Assembly: GCA_903904815.1 (NCBI GenBank) | Contig: CAIVDU010000036.1 | Location: 1 to 64,000, forward strand | Source of the DNA: an uncultured Armatimonadota bacterium | GTDB taxonomy: Bacteria; Armatimonadota; Fimbriimonadia; Fimbriimonadales; Fimbriimonadaceae | Reading direction: 5' to 3' | DNA length: 64,000 nucleotides | Part shown: positions 55,339-64,000 of the stretch, piece by piece | Layout: each line of letters starts with the position of its first letter | How positions within the stretch are numbered: position 1 is the first letter of the stretch | The notes under the pieces: generated by a model | The model's database searches: none | Seen by the model: the letters and a program-made list of their open reading frames with translations, nothing else | What the model was told of the DNA's origin: nothing | Translations under genes and position numbers: made by a program

Positions 55339-56244
55339 CTAGAGCTCGATCAGCTTCCGCACCGCGTCCCGGTTCTCACGAGCGGCTTCCGCCGCCCGAA
55401 CGAGCAGGCTCGGGATGTTCGACGGATCGTCGAGGGCGATGAGGTCACGAGGGATGGTTGGATCGACTCGGACGTAATTCTCGGGATCGATCAAGCGCCG
55501 CACATAACTGTGAATGCCCTCCGACTGAGCAGCCATCGTAAGGCTCATGAGGGGCGTTCCCCAGCCCAGGAATCCGCGATTGGCGCCGAATCCCACCGGC
55601 TTGCCCCAAATGGGGCGGCCACAGCCGAGCGAAAGCAGTCGCATCTCAGCCTGACCCCAAAGGTCTCGTGCATCGAGCAGAGCGAGGAGGGCCGGATTGT
55701 TTGCCCAGAGGCTGCCGTCCACGTAGGAAGAACCGGCGACAGAAGCGCTGGGGAAGAAGGTGGGGGCGGCGGCGCTCGCGATCACCGCGTCGACCACTCT
55801 GACGTTCCGGTCCGACTTTCCTTCTGGATGATGGGCGGATCGAAAGGTTCTCGTGGCCCCGGTCACGACATCCAGGCAAGGGATGAGAAGAGGGCGCGGA
55901 CATTCGCCCAGGGTGATGTCTCCGATCGCCTCGCTCATCGCCTCCCGAAGGGGCTGCTCTGAGTAGGCGGGAACCGCCCATCCCTTAAACGAGAGGGCCC
56001 TTTGGGCGAACGTGAGGGCTTCGCGGGAGAAGATGAGCGACGAACGCTCTTGAAAGAGCTTGAGAATTCGGTCGGCCGAAAGACCGCAGGCGAGCGCGGA
56101 AGCGATGATCGATCCGGTCGAGGTGCCCGCGAAAAGATCGAAGGTCTGGGCAGCGCCCAGACCTATTTCAAGTTCCCAGAGAGCGAGCGCCGAGGTTGGT
56201 ACAACCCCTCGAACTCCGCCTCCATCAATCGCTAGGATCCGCAT
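55339..56244 (-). CDS. Patatin-like phospholipase
   Basis: This 301-residue protein opens with ILAIDGGGVRGVVPTSALAL (oxyanion loop). It has the nucleophile elbow FAGTSTGSIIASALACG and the dyad Asp in SYVDGSLWANNPALLALLD. It should hydrolyse acyl esters of phospholipids in the cytoplasm. The layout matches the CapV-like and general bacterial patatins. No cyclase, no cap genes and no toxin partner are next to it, so it is best treated as a housekeeping or uncharacterised lipase. Confidence 0.88.
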   Translation of the reverse strand: MRILAIDGGGVRGVVPTSALALWELEIGLGAAQTFDLFAGTSTGSIIASALACGLSADRILKLFQERSSLIFSREALTFAQRALSFKGWAVPAYSEQPLREAMSEAIGDITLGECPRPLLIPCLDVVTGATRTFRSAHHPEGKSDRNVRVVDAVIASAAAPTFFPSASVAGSSYVDGSLWANNPALLALLDARDLWGQAEMRLLSLGCGRPIWGKPVGFGANRGFLGWGTPLMSLTMAAQSEGIHSYVRRLIDPENYVRVDPTIPRDLIALDDPSNIPSLLVRAAEAARENRDAVRKLIEL

Positions 56245-56272
56245 GCGTCCCTAACGATACTGGTTTCAGAGC

Positions 56273-58141
56273 CTATTCCGGTGCCAGGCCCCAAGTCTTT
56301 GGGACCCTCCAAAGTTTTGACAGGATGAGCTGTCGCATGAGGACCATCTCTTTGGGCAGTCGATCGTACAGTTTATCGAACAATGCCTCGTGGCTCTGGA
56401 TCTCCGCCTTCCACCCATCGCTGTCCACACTCTGCGCTTTAAGGAACTGTTCCTCGGTGACCGCGCTGCCTCGCCAATCGATATCGCAGTAGTGGGGGAC
56501 GTAGCCCAGAGGACCCTCAGTGGCTCTCGCCTGGCCCCTGGATCGCTCGACCACCCATCGAAGGATTCGCATGTTCTCCGAGTAGCCTGGCCAGAGGAAC
56601 TTGCCAAGCTCGTCCTTGCGGAACCAGTTCACCGAGAATATGAGTGGCGCATCGGTCAACTCGCGGCCGATCTGAAGCCAGTGGTTGAAATAGTCTCCCA
56701 TGTGATAGCCGCAGAACGGAAGCATTGCGAAGGGGTCGCGTCGAACTTCTCCGGTTGCGCCAATCGCGGCGGCGGTGGTTTCTGAACCCATCGTGGCCGC
56801 CTTGTAGACGCCGAACATCCAACTCGTGGACTGAATAACCAGTGGCACAGTAGTGGCTCGTCGTCCTCCGAAGATAAAGGCGCTAATGGGAACTCCGGCC
56901 GGATCTTCCCAACTCGAGTCGATCGCTGGGTTCTGGAACCCGGGGGCGGTGAAGCGAGAGTTGGGCTGAGCCGCCTTGGTTCCTGATTCCGGAGTCCAAT
57001 CGTTTCCTTGCCAGTCGATCAGGTGCGCGGGCGCTTCGTCAGTCAGGCCTTCCCACCACACGTCGCCATCGTCGGTCAGGCCGACGTTGGTGAAGATCGT
57101 GTTCTTCTCCATCGTGGACATCGCATTTGGATTGGTTTCCCAGTTCGTACCGGGCGCAACTCCGAAATAGCCGGCTTCGGGGTTGATGGCCCAAAGCTTG
57201 CCCTTCTTAGGCTTGATCCAGGCGATGTCGTCTCCGACCGTGGTGACCGACCAGCCTTCCATCTCCTTGGGCGGGATGAGCATCGAGAAGTTGGTCTTTC
57301 CACATGCGCTTGGGAAGGCGCCGGCGACATAGGTCTTTTCGCCATCCGGGGAGGTCACTCCGAGGATGAGCATGTGCTCGGCGAGCCATCCTTCGTCCCG
57401 TCCCATACAGCTGGCGATGCGAAGGGCAAAGCACTTCTTGCCGAGCAGGGCGTTTCCACCGTATCCCGAACCGTAGCTCCAGATGGCTCTCTCTTCTGGG
57501 AAGTGGACGATGTACTTGACGTCAGGGTTGCATGGCCAGGCCACGTCGGCCTCGCCGGGATTGAGCGGCTTTCCTACCGTGTGCATGCACGGAACGCACG
57601 GACGGTCACCCATCGCGTCGAGGGCAGCCCGGCCCATGCGCGTCATGATCCGCATGTTGACCACGACGTAAGGAGAGTCCGTGAGCTGAATTCCGTATTG
57701 AGCGATATCGGATCCGAGGGGGCCCATGCAGAAGGGGATCACGTACATCGTGCGCCCTCGCATACAGCCACGAAAGAGTTCGTTCAGGGTCTCCTTCATC
57801 TCACGCGGATCGACCCAGTTGTTGGTCGGCCCCGCGTCTTGCTTTCGGATGCTGCATACGAACGTTCGATCTTCGACCCGGGCAACGTCGCTCGGGTGGG
57901 AGCGGGCCAAGAAGCTTCCGGGTCGCTTTTCCGGATTGAGCCGGATGAACGTACCGGCAGAAACCATCTGTTCGCAGATCGTGTCGTACTCAGCTTGGGA
58001 GCCGTCGCACCAGTGAACATTGTCGGGGCCACAGAGCTGAGCCATTTCGGCGACCCAGTCTGTCAAGTCTTGCCGTGTCACGTAATCGGGCGTGGTAAGT
58101 AGGTTCATAGCGTATGGCTCTTGCCGGGTTGCTGATGACAT
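56273..58141 (-). CDS. pckG: Phosphoenolpyruvate carboxykinase (GTP)
   Basis: This 622-residue enzyme has the GTP-PEPCK kinase-1 loop [17 protein letters not shown] with the active-site Cys, kinase-2 [20 protein letters not shown], and the C-terminal [20 protein letters not shown]. It converts oxaloacetate to phosphoenolpyruvate in gluconeogenesis. The ATG at 58141 is preceded by AGGAG with seven bases spacing, so that start is well supported. Confidence 0.95.
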   Translation of the reverse strand: MSSATRQEPYAMNLLTTPDYVTRQDLTDWVAEMAQLCGPDNVHWCDGSQAEYDTICEQMVSAGTFIRLNPEKRPGSFLARSHPSDVARVEDRTFVCSIRKQDAGPTNNWVDPREMKETLNELFRGCMRGRTMYVIPFCMGPLGSDIAQYGIQLTDSPYVVVNMRIMTRMGRAALDAMGDRPCVPCMHTVGKPLNPGEADVAWPCNPDVKYIVHFPEERAIWSYGSGYGGNALLGKKCFALRIASCMGRDEGWLAEHMLILGVTSPDGEKTYVAGAFPSACGKTNFSMLIPPKEMEGWSVTTVGDDIAWIKPKKGKLWAINPEAGYFGVAPGTNWETNPNAMSTMEKNTIFTNVGLTDDGDVWWEGLTDEAPAHLIDWQGNDWTPESGTKAAQPNSRFTAPGFQNPAIDSSWEDPAGVPISAFIFGGRRATTVPLVIQSTSWMFGVYKAATMGSETTAAAIGATGEVRRDPFAMLPFCGYHMGDYFNHWLQIGRELTDAPLIFSVNWFRKDELGKFLWPGYSENMRILRWVVERSRGQARATEGPLGYVPHYCDIDWRGSAVTEEQFLKAQSVDSDGWKAEIQSHEALFDKLYDRLPKEMVLMRQLILSKLWRVPKTWGLAPE

Positions 58142-58300
58142 GTTGCGCTCCTGAGACGATCTTCAGACCCTTATGATCTTCGTTGATCGCGGCTCGTCGT
58201 CGCCCTACGTCTCAGAGTATCGGCCATAGTTTATTTGAAAATCTGTGGTTGATTTTGTTGACGGTGACCGATTGACGCGTATCTGTGCGTTGACAGGAGG

Positions 58301-59914
58301 TTAGCGCGTGACAGCAGAGGGGTGTTCTGTCGGGAGTTCCAAAAACTCGATCTTGGGGTTCTGGTCCTTCAGGTAGTTCAAGGTCCATTGGCTTGCCACC
58401 AGAAGGACCGGTCGGCCCCGATTGTCCTCGATCAGCTTCGCGTTTGTGCCCCAATAGGCTTCTCGGATGGCGACTTCATCGCCTTCCAACCATCGGACCA
58501 CGTCATAGGAAACCGGTTCGAGAAGGGTTTTGACCCCGTACTCAGACAGCATTCGGTGCTGAACGACTTCGAACTGCAGCTTTCCGACCGCGCCTAGGAT
58601 AGGCTCCCGACGATGGGAACGACGGTCCCAGAATAGGTCAACCAGTCCCTCCTCGCAAAGTTGGGCGACCCCTTTTTCAAACTGCTTGAGCCTTGAGACA
58701 TCGGTATTGCGCAGAGTTGCAAAAACCTCGGGCGCGAACGTGGGTACTTCCTGGAAGACCACTTGGCATCCCGAATAAACGGTGTCTCCGAGCCCGAAAG
58801 TCCCGGGGTTGGTGAGTCCAACGATGTCACCCGGGTAGGCCTCTTCGACGGTTTCTCGCTCCTGACCAAACAGGCGCTGGGGACGGGTTAGACGAAGGCC
58901 CTTGCCGGTGCGAGAGTGAGTGACCGCCATGTCTTTCTCGAACCGACCGCTCACGACTCGCATGAATGCGATTCGGTCGCGATGGTTGGGGTCCATGTTC
59001 GCCTGGATCTTGAAAACGAAGCCGGTGAAGTCGGGTTCCGAAGGCTGTACTGTTCGCTGAGCGGCTTGCCGCGAGGCTGGCTTCGGGGCGCGATCGATGA
59101 ATCGGTCGAGGAAAAGCTGGACCCCGAAGTTGGTGATTGCCGATCCAAAGAAGACTGGGGTCAACTCGCCGCGATCGACGGCGCCCTGATCGTAACCTTC
59201 GCCGGCAATCTCTAGTAGTTCCACATCATCCCTCAGAGTCTTGATCTCCTCCGCGTTCAAGTAGTTGCCAAGCTCGGGATCGTCCAAGGAGGTGACACGC
59301 ACTGGAGCCCTCTCCGCGCCATGAGCAACTCTTTGAAACAGGTGGATCTCTTTGCTCTCGCGGTCGTAGACCCCTTTGAACTCCGATCCTTGGCCAATGG
59401 GCCAGTTCACCGGGACGCTACGAATGCCGAGGGTCTCCTCGACTTCCGTCAGGAGCGAAAGGGGCCCGAGACCCGGGTGGTCCATCTTATTGATGAACGT
59501 GAAGATGGGGATCCCTCTTCGGCGGCAGACCGCGAAGAGCTTCTTGGTCTGGGCTTCGACTCCCTTTGCGTTGTCGATGAGCATGACCGCACTGTCGGCA
59601 GCCGTCAATGTACGGTAGGTGTCGGTGCTGAAATCGTCGTGGCCAGGCGTGTCCAGCAGGTTGAGGACAAGCCCGCGATATTCGAACTGGAGGACGGTGG
59701 AGGTCACCGAGATTCCGCGCTGCTTCTCTAATTCCATCCAGTCGGACGTGGATTTGCGACCGTTCTTACGCGCAGTGACCGCTCCCGCGAGCTGGATAGC
59801 GCCTCCGTAGAGCAAGAGCTTCTCCGTGAGGGTGGTCTTTCCAGCGTCAGGGTGCGAAATGATCGCGAAGGTTCGGCGACGTTGTGCCTGCTCGATAACG
59901 GTTTCGTTGCTCAT
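58301..59914 (-). CDS. prfC: Peptide chain release factor 3
   Basis: This 537-residue translational GTPase has G1 ISHPDAGKTTLTEKLLLYGG, the switch G3 DTPGHDDFSTDTYRTL and G4 INKMDHPG, then the RF3-specific PVNWPIGQGSEFKGVYDRES. C-terminal domains II-III carry VGKLQFEVVQHRMLSEYGVK. RF3 recycles RF1 and RF2 after termination. The frame opens at 59950; the ATG at 59914 fits the family. Confidence 0.95.
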   Translation of the reverse strand: MSNETVIEQAQRRRTFAIISHPDAGKTTLTEKLLLYGGAIQLAGAVTARKNGRKSTSDWMELEKQRGISVTSTVLQFEYRGLVLNLLDTPGHDDFSTDTYRTLTAADSAVMLIDNAKGVEAQTKKLFAVCRRRGIPIFTFINKMDHPGLGPLSLLTEVEETLGIRSVPVNWPIGQGSEFKGVYDRESKEIHLFQRVAHGAERAPVRVTSLDDPELGNYLNAEEIKTLRDDVELLEIAGEGYDQGAVDRGELTPVFFGSAITNFGVQLFLDRFIDRAPKPASRQAAQRTVQPSEPDFTGFVFKIQANMDPNHRDRIAFMRVVSGRFEKDMAVTHSRTGKGLRLTRPQRLFGQERETVEEAYPGDIVGLTNPGTFGLGDTVYSGCQVVFQEVPTFAPEVFATLRNTDVSRLKQFEKGVAQLCEEGLVDLFWDRRSHRREPILGAVGKLQFEVVQHRMLSEYGVKTLLEPVSYDVVRWLEGDEVAIREAYWGTNAKLIEDNRGRPVLLVASQWTLNYLKDQNPKIEFLELPTEHPSAVTR

Positions 59915-60302
59915 AAGGGGAGGGAATTGGAAGCCAAGGGCCAGCGCCACCTCTTATACGTTCGGCGCAATCTCTATTGTGCTTTACCCAGAGAGGTCGG
60001 ATGGGACTCGGAAACGGGAACTGATCTAAGCGCCTTGTCTTTTGAAACCAAAAGCACTTGAAACGGTAATCGTCCAACAGGTCATTGCGATCGATCCATC
60101 ATCTGCCTTGCCTAAATTTCTCAACGCCCCAAAGCCAGCCCGCACCAAATGAACCGCTATAGTTGCCTCCACACTATCTGAATCATCCGGCCCTAAGTTA
60201 CACGATTAAATTTGCTGAAAAACCGGTTTCTCTGGCTCCGATTTACTAAAATTTAAGGTTCAGTCCACCGACAGATTATTAGGTTTGAAGGTTTGGGTGA
60301 AT
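59915..60302. other. Intergenic stretch between prfC and the chemotaxis receptor
   Basis: The prfC and receptor genes are divergent, so both promoters must lie here. The right half is AT-rich, with ATTAAATTT and TTTACTAAAATTTAAGG, but no clean -35/-10 pair is visible. I see no gene, RNA or repeat. Confidence 0.5.
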
Positions 60303-62222
60303 ATGGTTTCAAATTGGAGCATACGGTCGAAGTTGACGCTGGGTTTTGGAGTGTTGATTGTCGGCGGATTCGTCGGAGTGGGTTTAATGTCTCGCTCATT
60401 AAACGTTTATATAAAAACGAACGATGACATTGTCTCGCGGGCCCAGAAGGCCGCGAACGTGGTGGGAGACGCTGAACTCTCGTTCCGCGAGATGGGGCAC
60501 TACGTGGGCCTGTACATGTTCAGCCACAAGCCTGAATACGCGGAACTGAAGAAGGCCGCCGACGACAAAGCGGGCAAAGAGTTTTCCGACACGCTGGAAT
60601 TGTTGAAAAAGCTTCCTGGAACGGAGGAACTCCGGCAGTTGGGTCAATCGGTGGCGGACGAGGACGACAAGCAATGCAATCCGATCGAGGATAAGGTCAA
60701 CGCGCTGATCACGGCTGGCAAGCAACAAGAAGCGGAGTCCGTCTTTAAGAACGACTACACGGCTATTCGCGCGGATGAAGGGGAGAAGATCCTCAAGTAC
60801 CAAGATGGGATTCGCGAATATGCCAGTCGCCAGTTGACTGCGGCCGGCCAGAACGCAACCTCGGCGAGCCATATGGCTTGGCTCCTTCAGTTCCTCATGA
60901 CTGTGCTCAGCGTTTTCGGCGCCCTCCTGCTGACGCACGCGATTCGTGAACCTCTGGCCAGGATGAACGGCTCCCTGGCGCAACTCGCTGAAGGCGCCTT
61001 GAATGTTCGCCTGCCCGAGGGGGGCAGCGCAGAATTTGCCAAGATGGCGAAAAACTTTAACGAAGCCTGCTCTCAGTTAGAGGACACCATCGCCCGTGGC
61101 AAAGCATTGTGCGAGGCCTCGCACAATGTCTCCGTCCGAACTGCGTCACAGGGCGCCGCGGCTGCGGTGGCCGGTGGGGAAGCCAAGCGATCGGTTGAGG
61201 CATTGGTTGAGAACGTTTTGAGCTCGGGCGATGATCTAGCCAAGGTCGCCGAGGCAATCACTGACATTAGGGACTCCACTTCCGAAGTGGCAGATGGAGC
61301 ATCGGCAGCGGCCGTCCTCGTTCAATCCTCGGCTACCCGGTTCGAAGAGGTGGGTAACTTGGCCGATTCGGTGGTCAAGAGTGTCCAAATGGCCGACGAA
61401 AGGGCTTCCGCCATAGCTGAGACCTCACAGAAAAGTGGTGAGTTGATGCGGCGAAGCAAGACTTCCCTGGAAATGGTCCAGCAGAAGATCGGTGATGCGC
61501 GCTCCGAAGTCGAGGCACTTGCTGGAATGTCGGAACAGATCGGACAGATCATGGGCACCATTAGCCAGATCGCAGAGCAGACGAACCTATTGGCACTTAA
61601 CGCAGCCATCGAAGCGGCTCGGGCTGGAGAACATGGTAGGGGCTTTGCGGTGGTTGCCGATGAGGTGAGGAAGCTTGCCGAACGGAGCCGAGAAGCCTCC
61701 CAGGAGGTCCAGGCAATCATCGAGGCGACTCAAGAGCGATCGGTTCAGGCCGCTCAGGTGATGGCGGAAACGGTGGGCGTGGTGCAGAGCGGCTCCGAGT
61801 TGTCGGATCAGGCGTTCGCTAGCGTCGATTCAACGCTCAACGGCATCAAGCTGATTGCCACCCAGATTCAGGTCTCGGCGCGAGATGCTCATCGGATCAG
61901 CGAGGGCATCGGAGGCACGTCGAACGACTTCCATCAGATGGGCGCTTTGATCGAGCAGCTGAGCGCGAGCAGCCAGACAATGGCGGCGAGCGGAATGGAG
62001 GCGAATCGATTCGTGGCTTCGGTGGTATCCGCCTCCGATGGAACTGCTCGACAGGCGCGTAGCTCTATGAGCTCCCTTGAAGCGCAGGCAAGCGAACTGT
62101 CGCAACTGAAGACGGGCACCGAGGAAGTCCAGAGCCTGGTCTCTCAGGTGAAGGACTCACTTGCGAAATTTGAGACTGAGGATCGAACGGACCGCAAGGT
62201 TCGACTGAAGGTCGCCGCATAG
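60303..62222 (+). CDS. Methyl-accepting chemotaxis protein
   Basis: This 639-residue receptor has an N-terminal helix ([20 protein letters not shown]), a periplasmic four-helix bundle over residues 30-190, a second membrane helix ([20 protein letters not shown]) and HAMP. The signalling domain has the hairpin tip [22 protein letters not shown]-type sequence and [20 protein letters not shown]. It couples ligand binding to CheA. The ATG at 60303 is chosen over the TTG at 60285. No che genes are near. The following histidine kinase is in the same orientation. Confidence 0.92.
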   Translation: MVSNWSIRSKLTLGFGVLIVGGFVGVGLMSRSLNVYIKTNDDIVSRAQKAANVVGDAELSFREMGHYVGLYMFSHKPEYAELKKAADDKAGKEFSDTLELLKKLPGTEELRQLGQSVADEDDKQCNPIEDKVNALITAGKQQEAESVFKNDYTAIRADEGEKILKYQDGIREYASRQLTAAGQNATSASHMAWLLQFLMTVLSVFGALLLTHAIREPLARMNGSLAQLAEGALNVRLPEGGSAEFAKMAKNFNEACSQLEDTIARGKALCEASHNVSVRTASQGAAAAVAGGEAKRSVEALVENVLSSGDDLAKVAEAITDIRDSTSEVADGASAAAVLVQSSATRFEEVGNLADSVVKSVQMADERASAIAETSQKSGELMRRSKTSLEMVQQKIGDARSEVEALAGMSEQIGQIMGTISQIAEQTNLLALNAAIEAARAGEHGRGFAVVADEVRKLAERSREASQEVQAIIEATQERSVQAAQVMAETVGVVQSGSELSDQAFASVDSTLNGIKLIATQIQVSARDAHRISEGIGGTSNDFHQMGALIEQLSASSQTMAASGMEANRFVASVVSASDGTARQARSSMSSLEAQASELSQLKTGTEEVQSLVSQVKDSLAKFETEDRTDRKVRLKVAA

Positions 62223-62364
62223 CGGTTCTTCCGAATCATGGTGTCAAAAGAAGCTGAACAACTCTGTGGGCTCGAACGCGTTGCGCCGACAATATTGAGG
62301 AAATTGGTGCTCCTTCGCTGGGCGTTTGAAAAAAGTTCTAACTGTCCGGGCTCAAGTCTTGCTC

Positions 62365-64000
62365 ATGTACAACGCCGTAGGAGTTCTTCGATCTCGACTA
62401 GACAAAGCCGACACCGTCGCATTTGCGATGGTCGGCTTTGTCATCTCGCTGGCGGCTCTTACATTTTCATTGATCGAGTCGTTCGGTGGGTACCTGATCA
62501 TCTTGGCCGCCGTGAGCGCGACGATGTGGGCGATCGCGCTACTCACAAACAAGCGAAGTGTTGACACGCTCAACGCCCCGATTGTCCCGACACCGAACGG
62601 GCCAAGGAATGGCCAGCATGCTCTTAACTTGGACAATCTTCCCGGCGCGGCGTATCGTTACGTCCAACGAGACGATGGCTCCGGCTATTTCGCCTTCATT
62701 TCAGGAGGCGCGTTCGAGGTTTTCGGCGTCTCGCCCGAAGAAGCGATGCGCGACGCCGAAACGATCATGGGGTTGTTTCATCCGGAAGACCGGCTCGAGC
62801 TAAGGGCCATCATGGCAACCGCCGTTCAACACCGGAACTCCGACTGGTGGTGCGGTCGAGTCACTACGGGCGGCAGGATGAAATGGATCACGGTGACAGC
62901 AAAGGCGAGCGAACTGCCAACCGGCGAAGTTTGTTGGGATGGGATCGCGCTCGATGACACACGACGGCAACAGGAACTGGTTGAGTCGAAGCGATTCCTC
63001 GATTCGGTGATCGATAATCTCCCCGACATGGTGTTCATCAAGGATGCCGAAGACCTTCGATTTGTGTTCCTGAACAAAGCGGGCGAAGAGCTTTTAGGAT
63101 TCGACCGTTCCGAGTTGATCGGCAAGAACGATCACGATTTCTTTCCTCCCGAACAGGCCGAATATTTTGTAGACCGGGACCGCAAGGTCCTCGAAGGACG
63201 AGACGTCGTCACATACGGCCGAGAACCGATAGACACAAAATATCGCGGGCAACGACTTCTGCACACGAAAAAGATCCCGTTGACGGACGCCAGCGGCGAG
63301 CCGAAGTTCCTCGTGGGAATCTCGGAGGATGTCACCGACCGCGTGCATACCGAAGAAGCCCTCATGGAGAGTCAGCATCGACTCAATGCGATTCTGAACC
63401 ACACGGCCACGCCGATCTTCCTGCACGATCACGAGGGAAGGGTGCTGATGTTCAATGAGTCGGCACTGAATATGACGGGAAAGGGGCTGGAGCAGGTCCT
63501 GGGATGTTTCCCCGAACAGTTTTTGACGCCCGAACGGGCGCGAGTGTATCGGCAAGCCGAACTTGAGGTGAAGGCGACCGGACAGTCCGTAGAGGTCGAA
63601 GAGGTCGTGCCGTTCCCGGACGGACCACGCACATTTATTACGATTCGGTTCCCGCTCCTCGATCTCCAAGGCCAAGTGTATGCGGTGGGCACGGTATCGA
63701 CCGACATCACCGAGCACAAGCGGATCATGGACGAGGTGAAGCAGGCGAAAGAAGAGGCAGAATCGGCCAACTTTGCCAAGAGTCTGTTCCTGTCTCGAAT
63801 GAGCCATGAGTTGCGAACGCCCTTGAACGCAATCCTCGGTTTCGCCCAACTCATGGAGTTTGAAGACTTGCCGGATGAGCAGCGGGAGACCGTGGGATAT
63901 ATCGTAAGTGCGGGCCGGCACCTTCTCCAGCTAATCAACGAAGTTCTTGACATCTCAAGGATTGAATCTGGGAACTTCTCAGTCTCAATGGAACCGGTCC
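62365..64000 (+). CDS. Multi-PAS sensor histidine kinase (partial, runs off the right edge)
   Basis: The frame opens at ATG 62365 and continues to the window end without a stop. Two membrane helices are near residues 20-60 (VAFAMVGFVISLAALTFSLI and YLIILAAVSATMWAIALL). At least three PAS domains follow, containing AFISGGAFEVFGVSPEEAMR, SVIDNLPDMVFIKDAEDLRF and HRLNAILNHTATPIFLHDHE. HisKA has the phospho-His in FLSRMSHELRTPLNAILGFA. The HATPase domain, and possibly a receiver domain, lie outside. It follows the chemotaxis receptor by 142 bases. A stop-to-stop ORF search would miss it because it has no stop here. Confidence 0.9.
   Translation, partial: MYNAVGVLRSRLDKADTVAFAMVGFVISLAALTFSLIESFGGYLIILAAVSATMWAIALLTNKRSVDTLNAPIVPTPNGPRNGQHALNLDNLPGAAYRYVQRDDGSGYFAFISGGAFEVFGVSPEEAMRDAETIMGLFHPEDRLELRAIMATAVQHRNSDWWCGRVTTGGRMKWITVTAKASELPTGEVCWDGIALDDTRRQQELVESKRFLDSVIDNLPDMVFIKDAEDLRFVFLNKAGEELLGFDRSELIGKNDHDFFPPEQAEYFVDRDRKVLEGRDVVTYGREPIDTKYRGQRLLHTKKIPLTDASGEPKFLVGISEDVTDRVHTEEALMESQHRLNAILNHTATPIFLHDHEGRVLMFNESALNMTGKGLEQVLGCFPEQFLTPERARVYRQAELEVKATGQSVEVEEVVPFPDGPRTFITIRFPLLDLQGQVYAVGTVSTDITEHKRIMDEVKQAKEEAESANFAKSLFLSRMSHELRTPLNAILGFAQLMEFEDLPDEQRETVGYIVSAGRHLLQLINEVLDISRIESGNFSVSMEPV

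Noticed and set aside
55339-56244. Patatin as a CBASS effector
   Set aside because: No nucleotidyltransferase cyclase or other CBASS gene lies nearby; neighbours are a kinase and PEP carboxykinase.
57008-58102. Long plus-strand frame over PEP carboxykinase
   Set aside because: It is a shadow of pckG on the other strand, caused by high GC at third codon positions.
1-64000. CRISPR arrays, insertion sequences, tRNA and rRNA genes
   Set aside because: I found no regularly spaced repeats, transposase frames or tRNA-like arms by reading; a tRNAscan or Infernal run could still reveal a missed RNA.

Overview
The window is a 64 kb stretch of ordinary chromosome from a Gram-negative-type bacterium with moderately high GC. 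Genes are short, densely packed and often start with TTG or GTG. Several features point to the Armatimonadota, most likely a Fimbriimonadia-like lineage. They are a pseudopilin-like protein with the C-terminal H-X9-DG motif, a tricorn-type protease, secreted PD40 and S15/CocE hydrolases, an M28 peptidase, a DUF3472 plus malectin-like protein, and DUF5009 and DUF6159 membrane proteins. This assignment is an inference from gene content. I saw no phage, insertion sequence, CRISPR array, tRNA or rRNA.

Layout. 1-3.3 kb: end of an unknown gene, a strong terminator, a VapBC toxin-antitoxin pair with two palindromic operators, a methyltransferase and a frameshifted secreted protein. 3.3-7.7 kb: a TPR protein, a matrixin-like metalloprotease, a thioredoxin-fold protein, the remnant of a DHA2 efflux pump, a VOC protein and an H-X9-DG pseudopilin preceded by a cobalamin riboswitch. 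7.7-22.3 kb: secreted hydrolases (S15/CocE, amidase, M28, tricorn), an ABC exporter, and the translation genes prmC and def-fmt followed by a PD40 protein. 22.3-28 kb: an AraC regulator divergent from a DUF3472/malectin protein, an ADP-ribosylglycohydrolase, and a scar where two convergent genes have lost their 3' halves. 28-35.6 kb: hflX, then dnaA heading a run with a creatininase-family and a barrel protein. Divergent from dnaA is an overlapping run of thiamine pyrophosphokinase, Na+/solute symporter, FHA protein and small membrane protein.

36-43 kb: purU, an MhqO-like dioxygenase, a nucleoside hydrolase, a class C beta-lactamase-like hydrolase, a secreted hypothetical protein, an unusual interleaved inverted-repeat element and a GH29 fucosidase. 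43-53.9 kb: an ECF sigma/anti-sigma pair, a DUF6159 protein, pgi, and a carbohydrate-flavoured block (PhyH dioxygenase, AraC regulator, DUF5009 acyltransferase-like protein, large secreted GH-like protein, YHYH protein). 54-64 kb: a PAS histidine kinase, a patatin lipase, GTP-dependent PEP carboxykinase, peptide release factor 3, a chemotaxis receptor, and a PAS histidine kinase that runs off the right edge.

The most unusual signal is the cobalamin riboswitch at about 7509-7661 on the minus strand. It is well formed, and the first good gene behind it is a pseudopilin rather than a B12 transport or synthesis gene. Next are the interleaved A-B-A'-B' inverted repeats at 40900-41095 and several independent gene remnants, which suggest steady gene decay.
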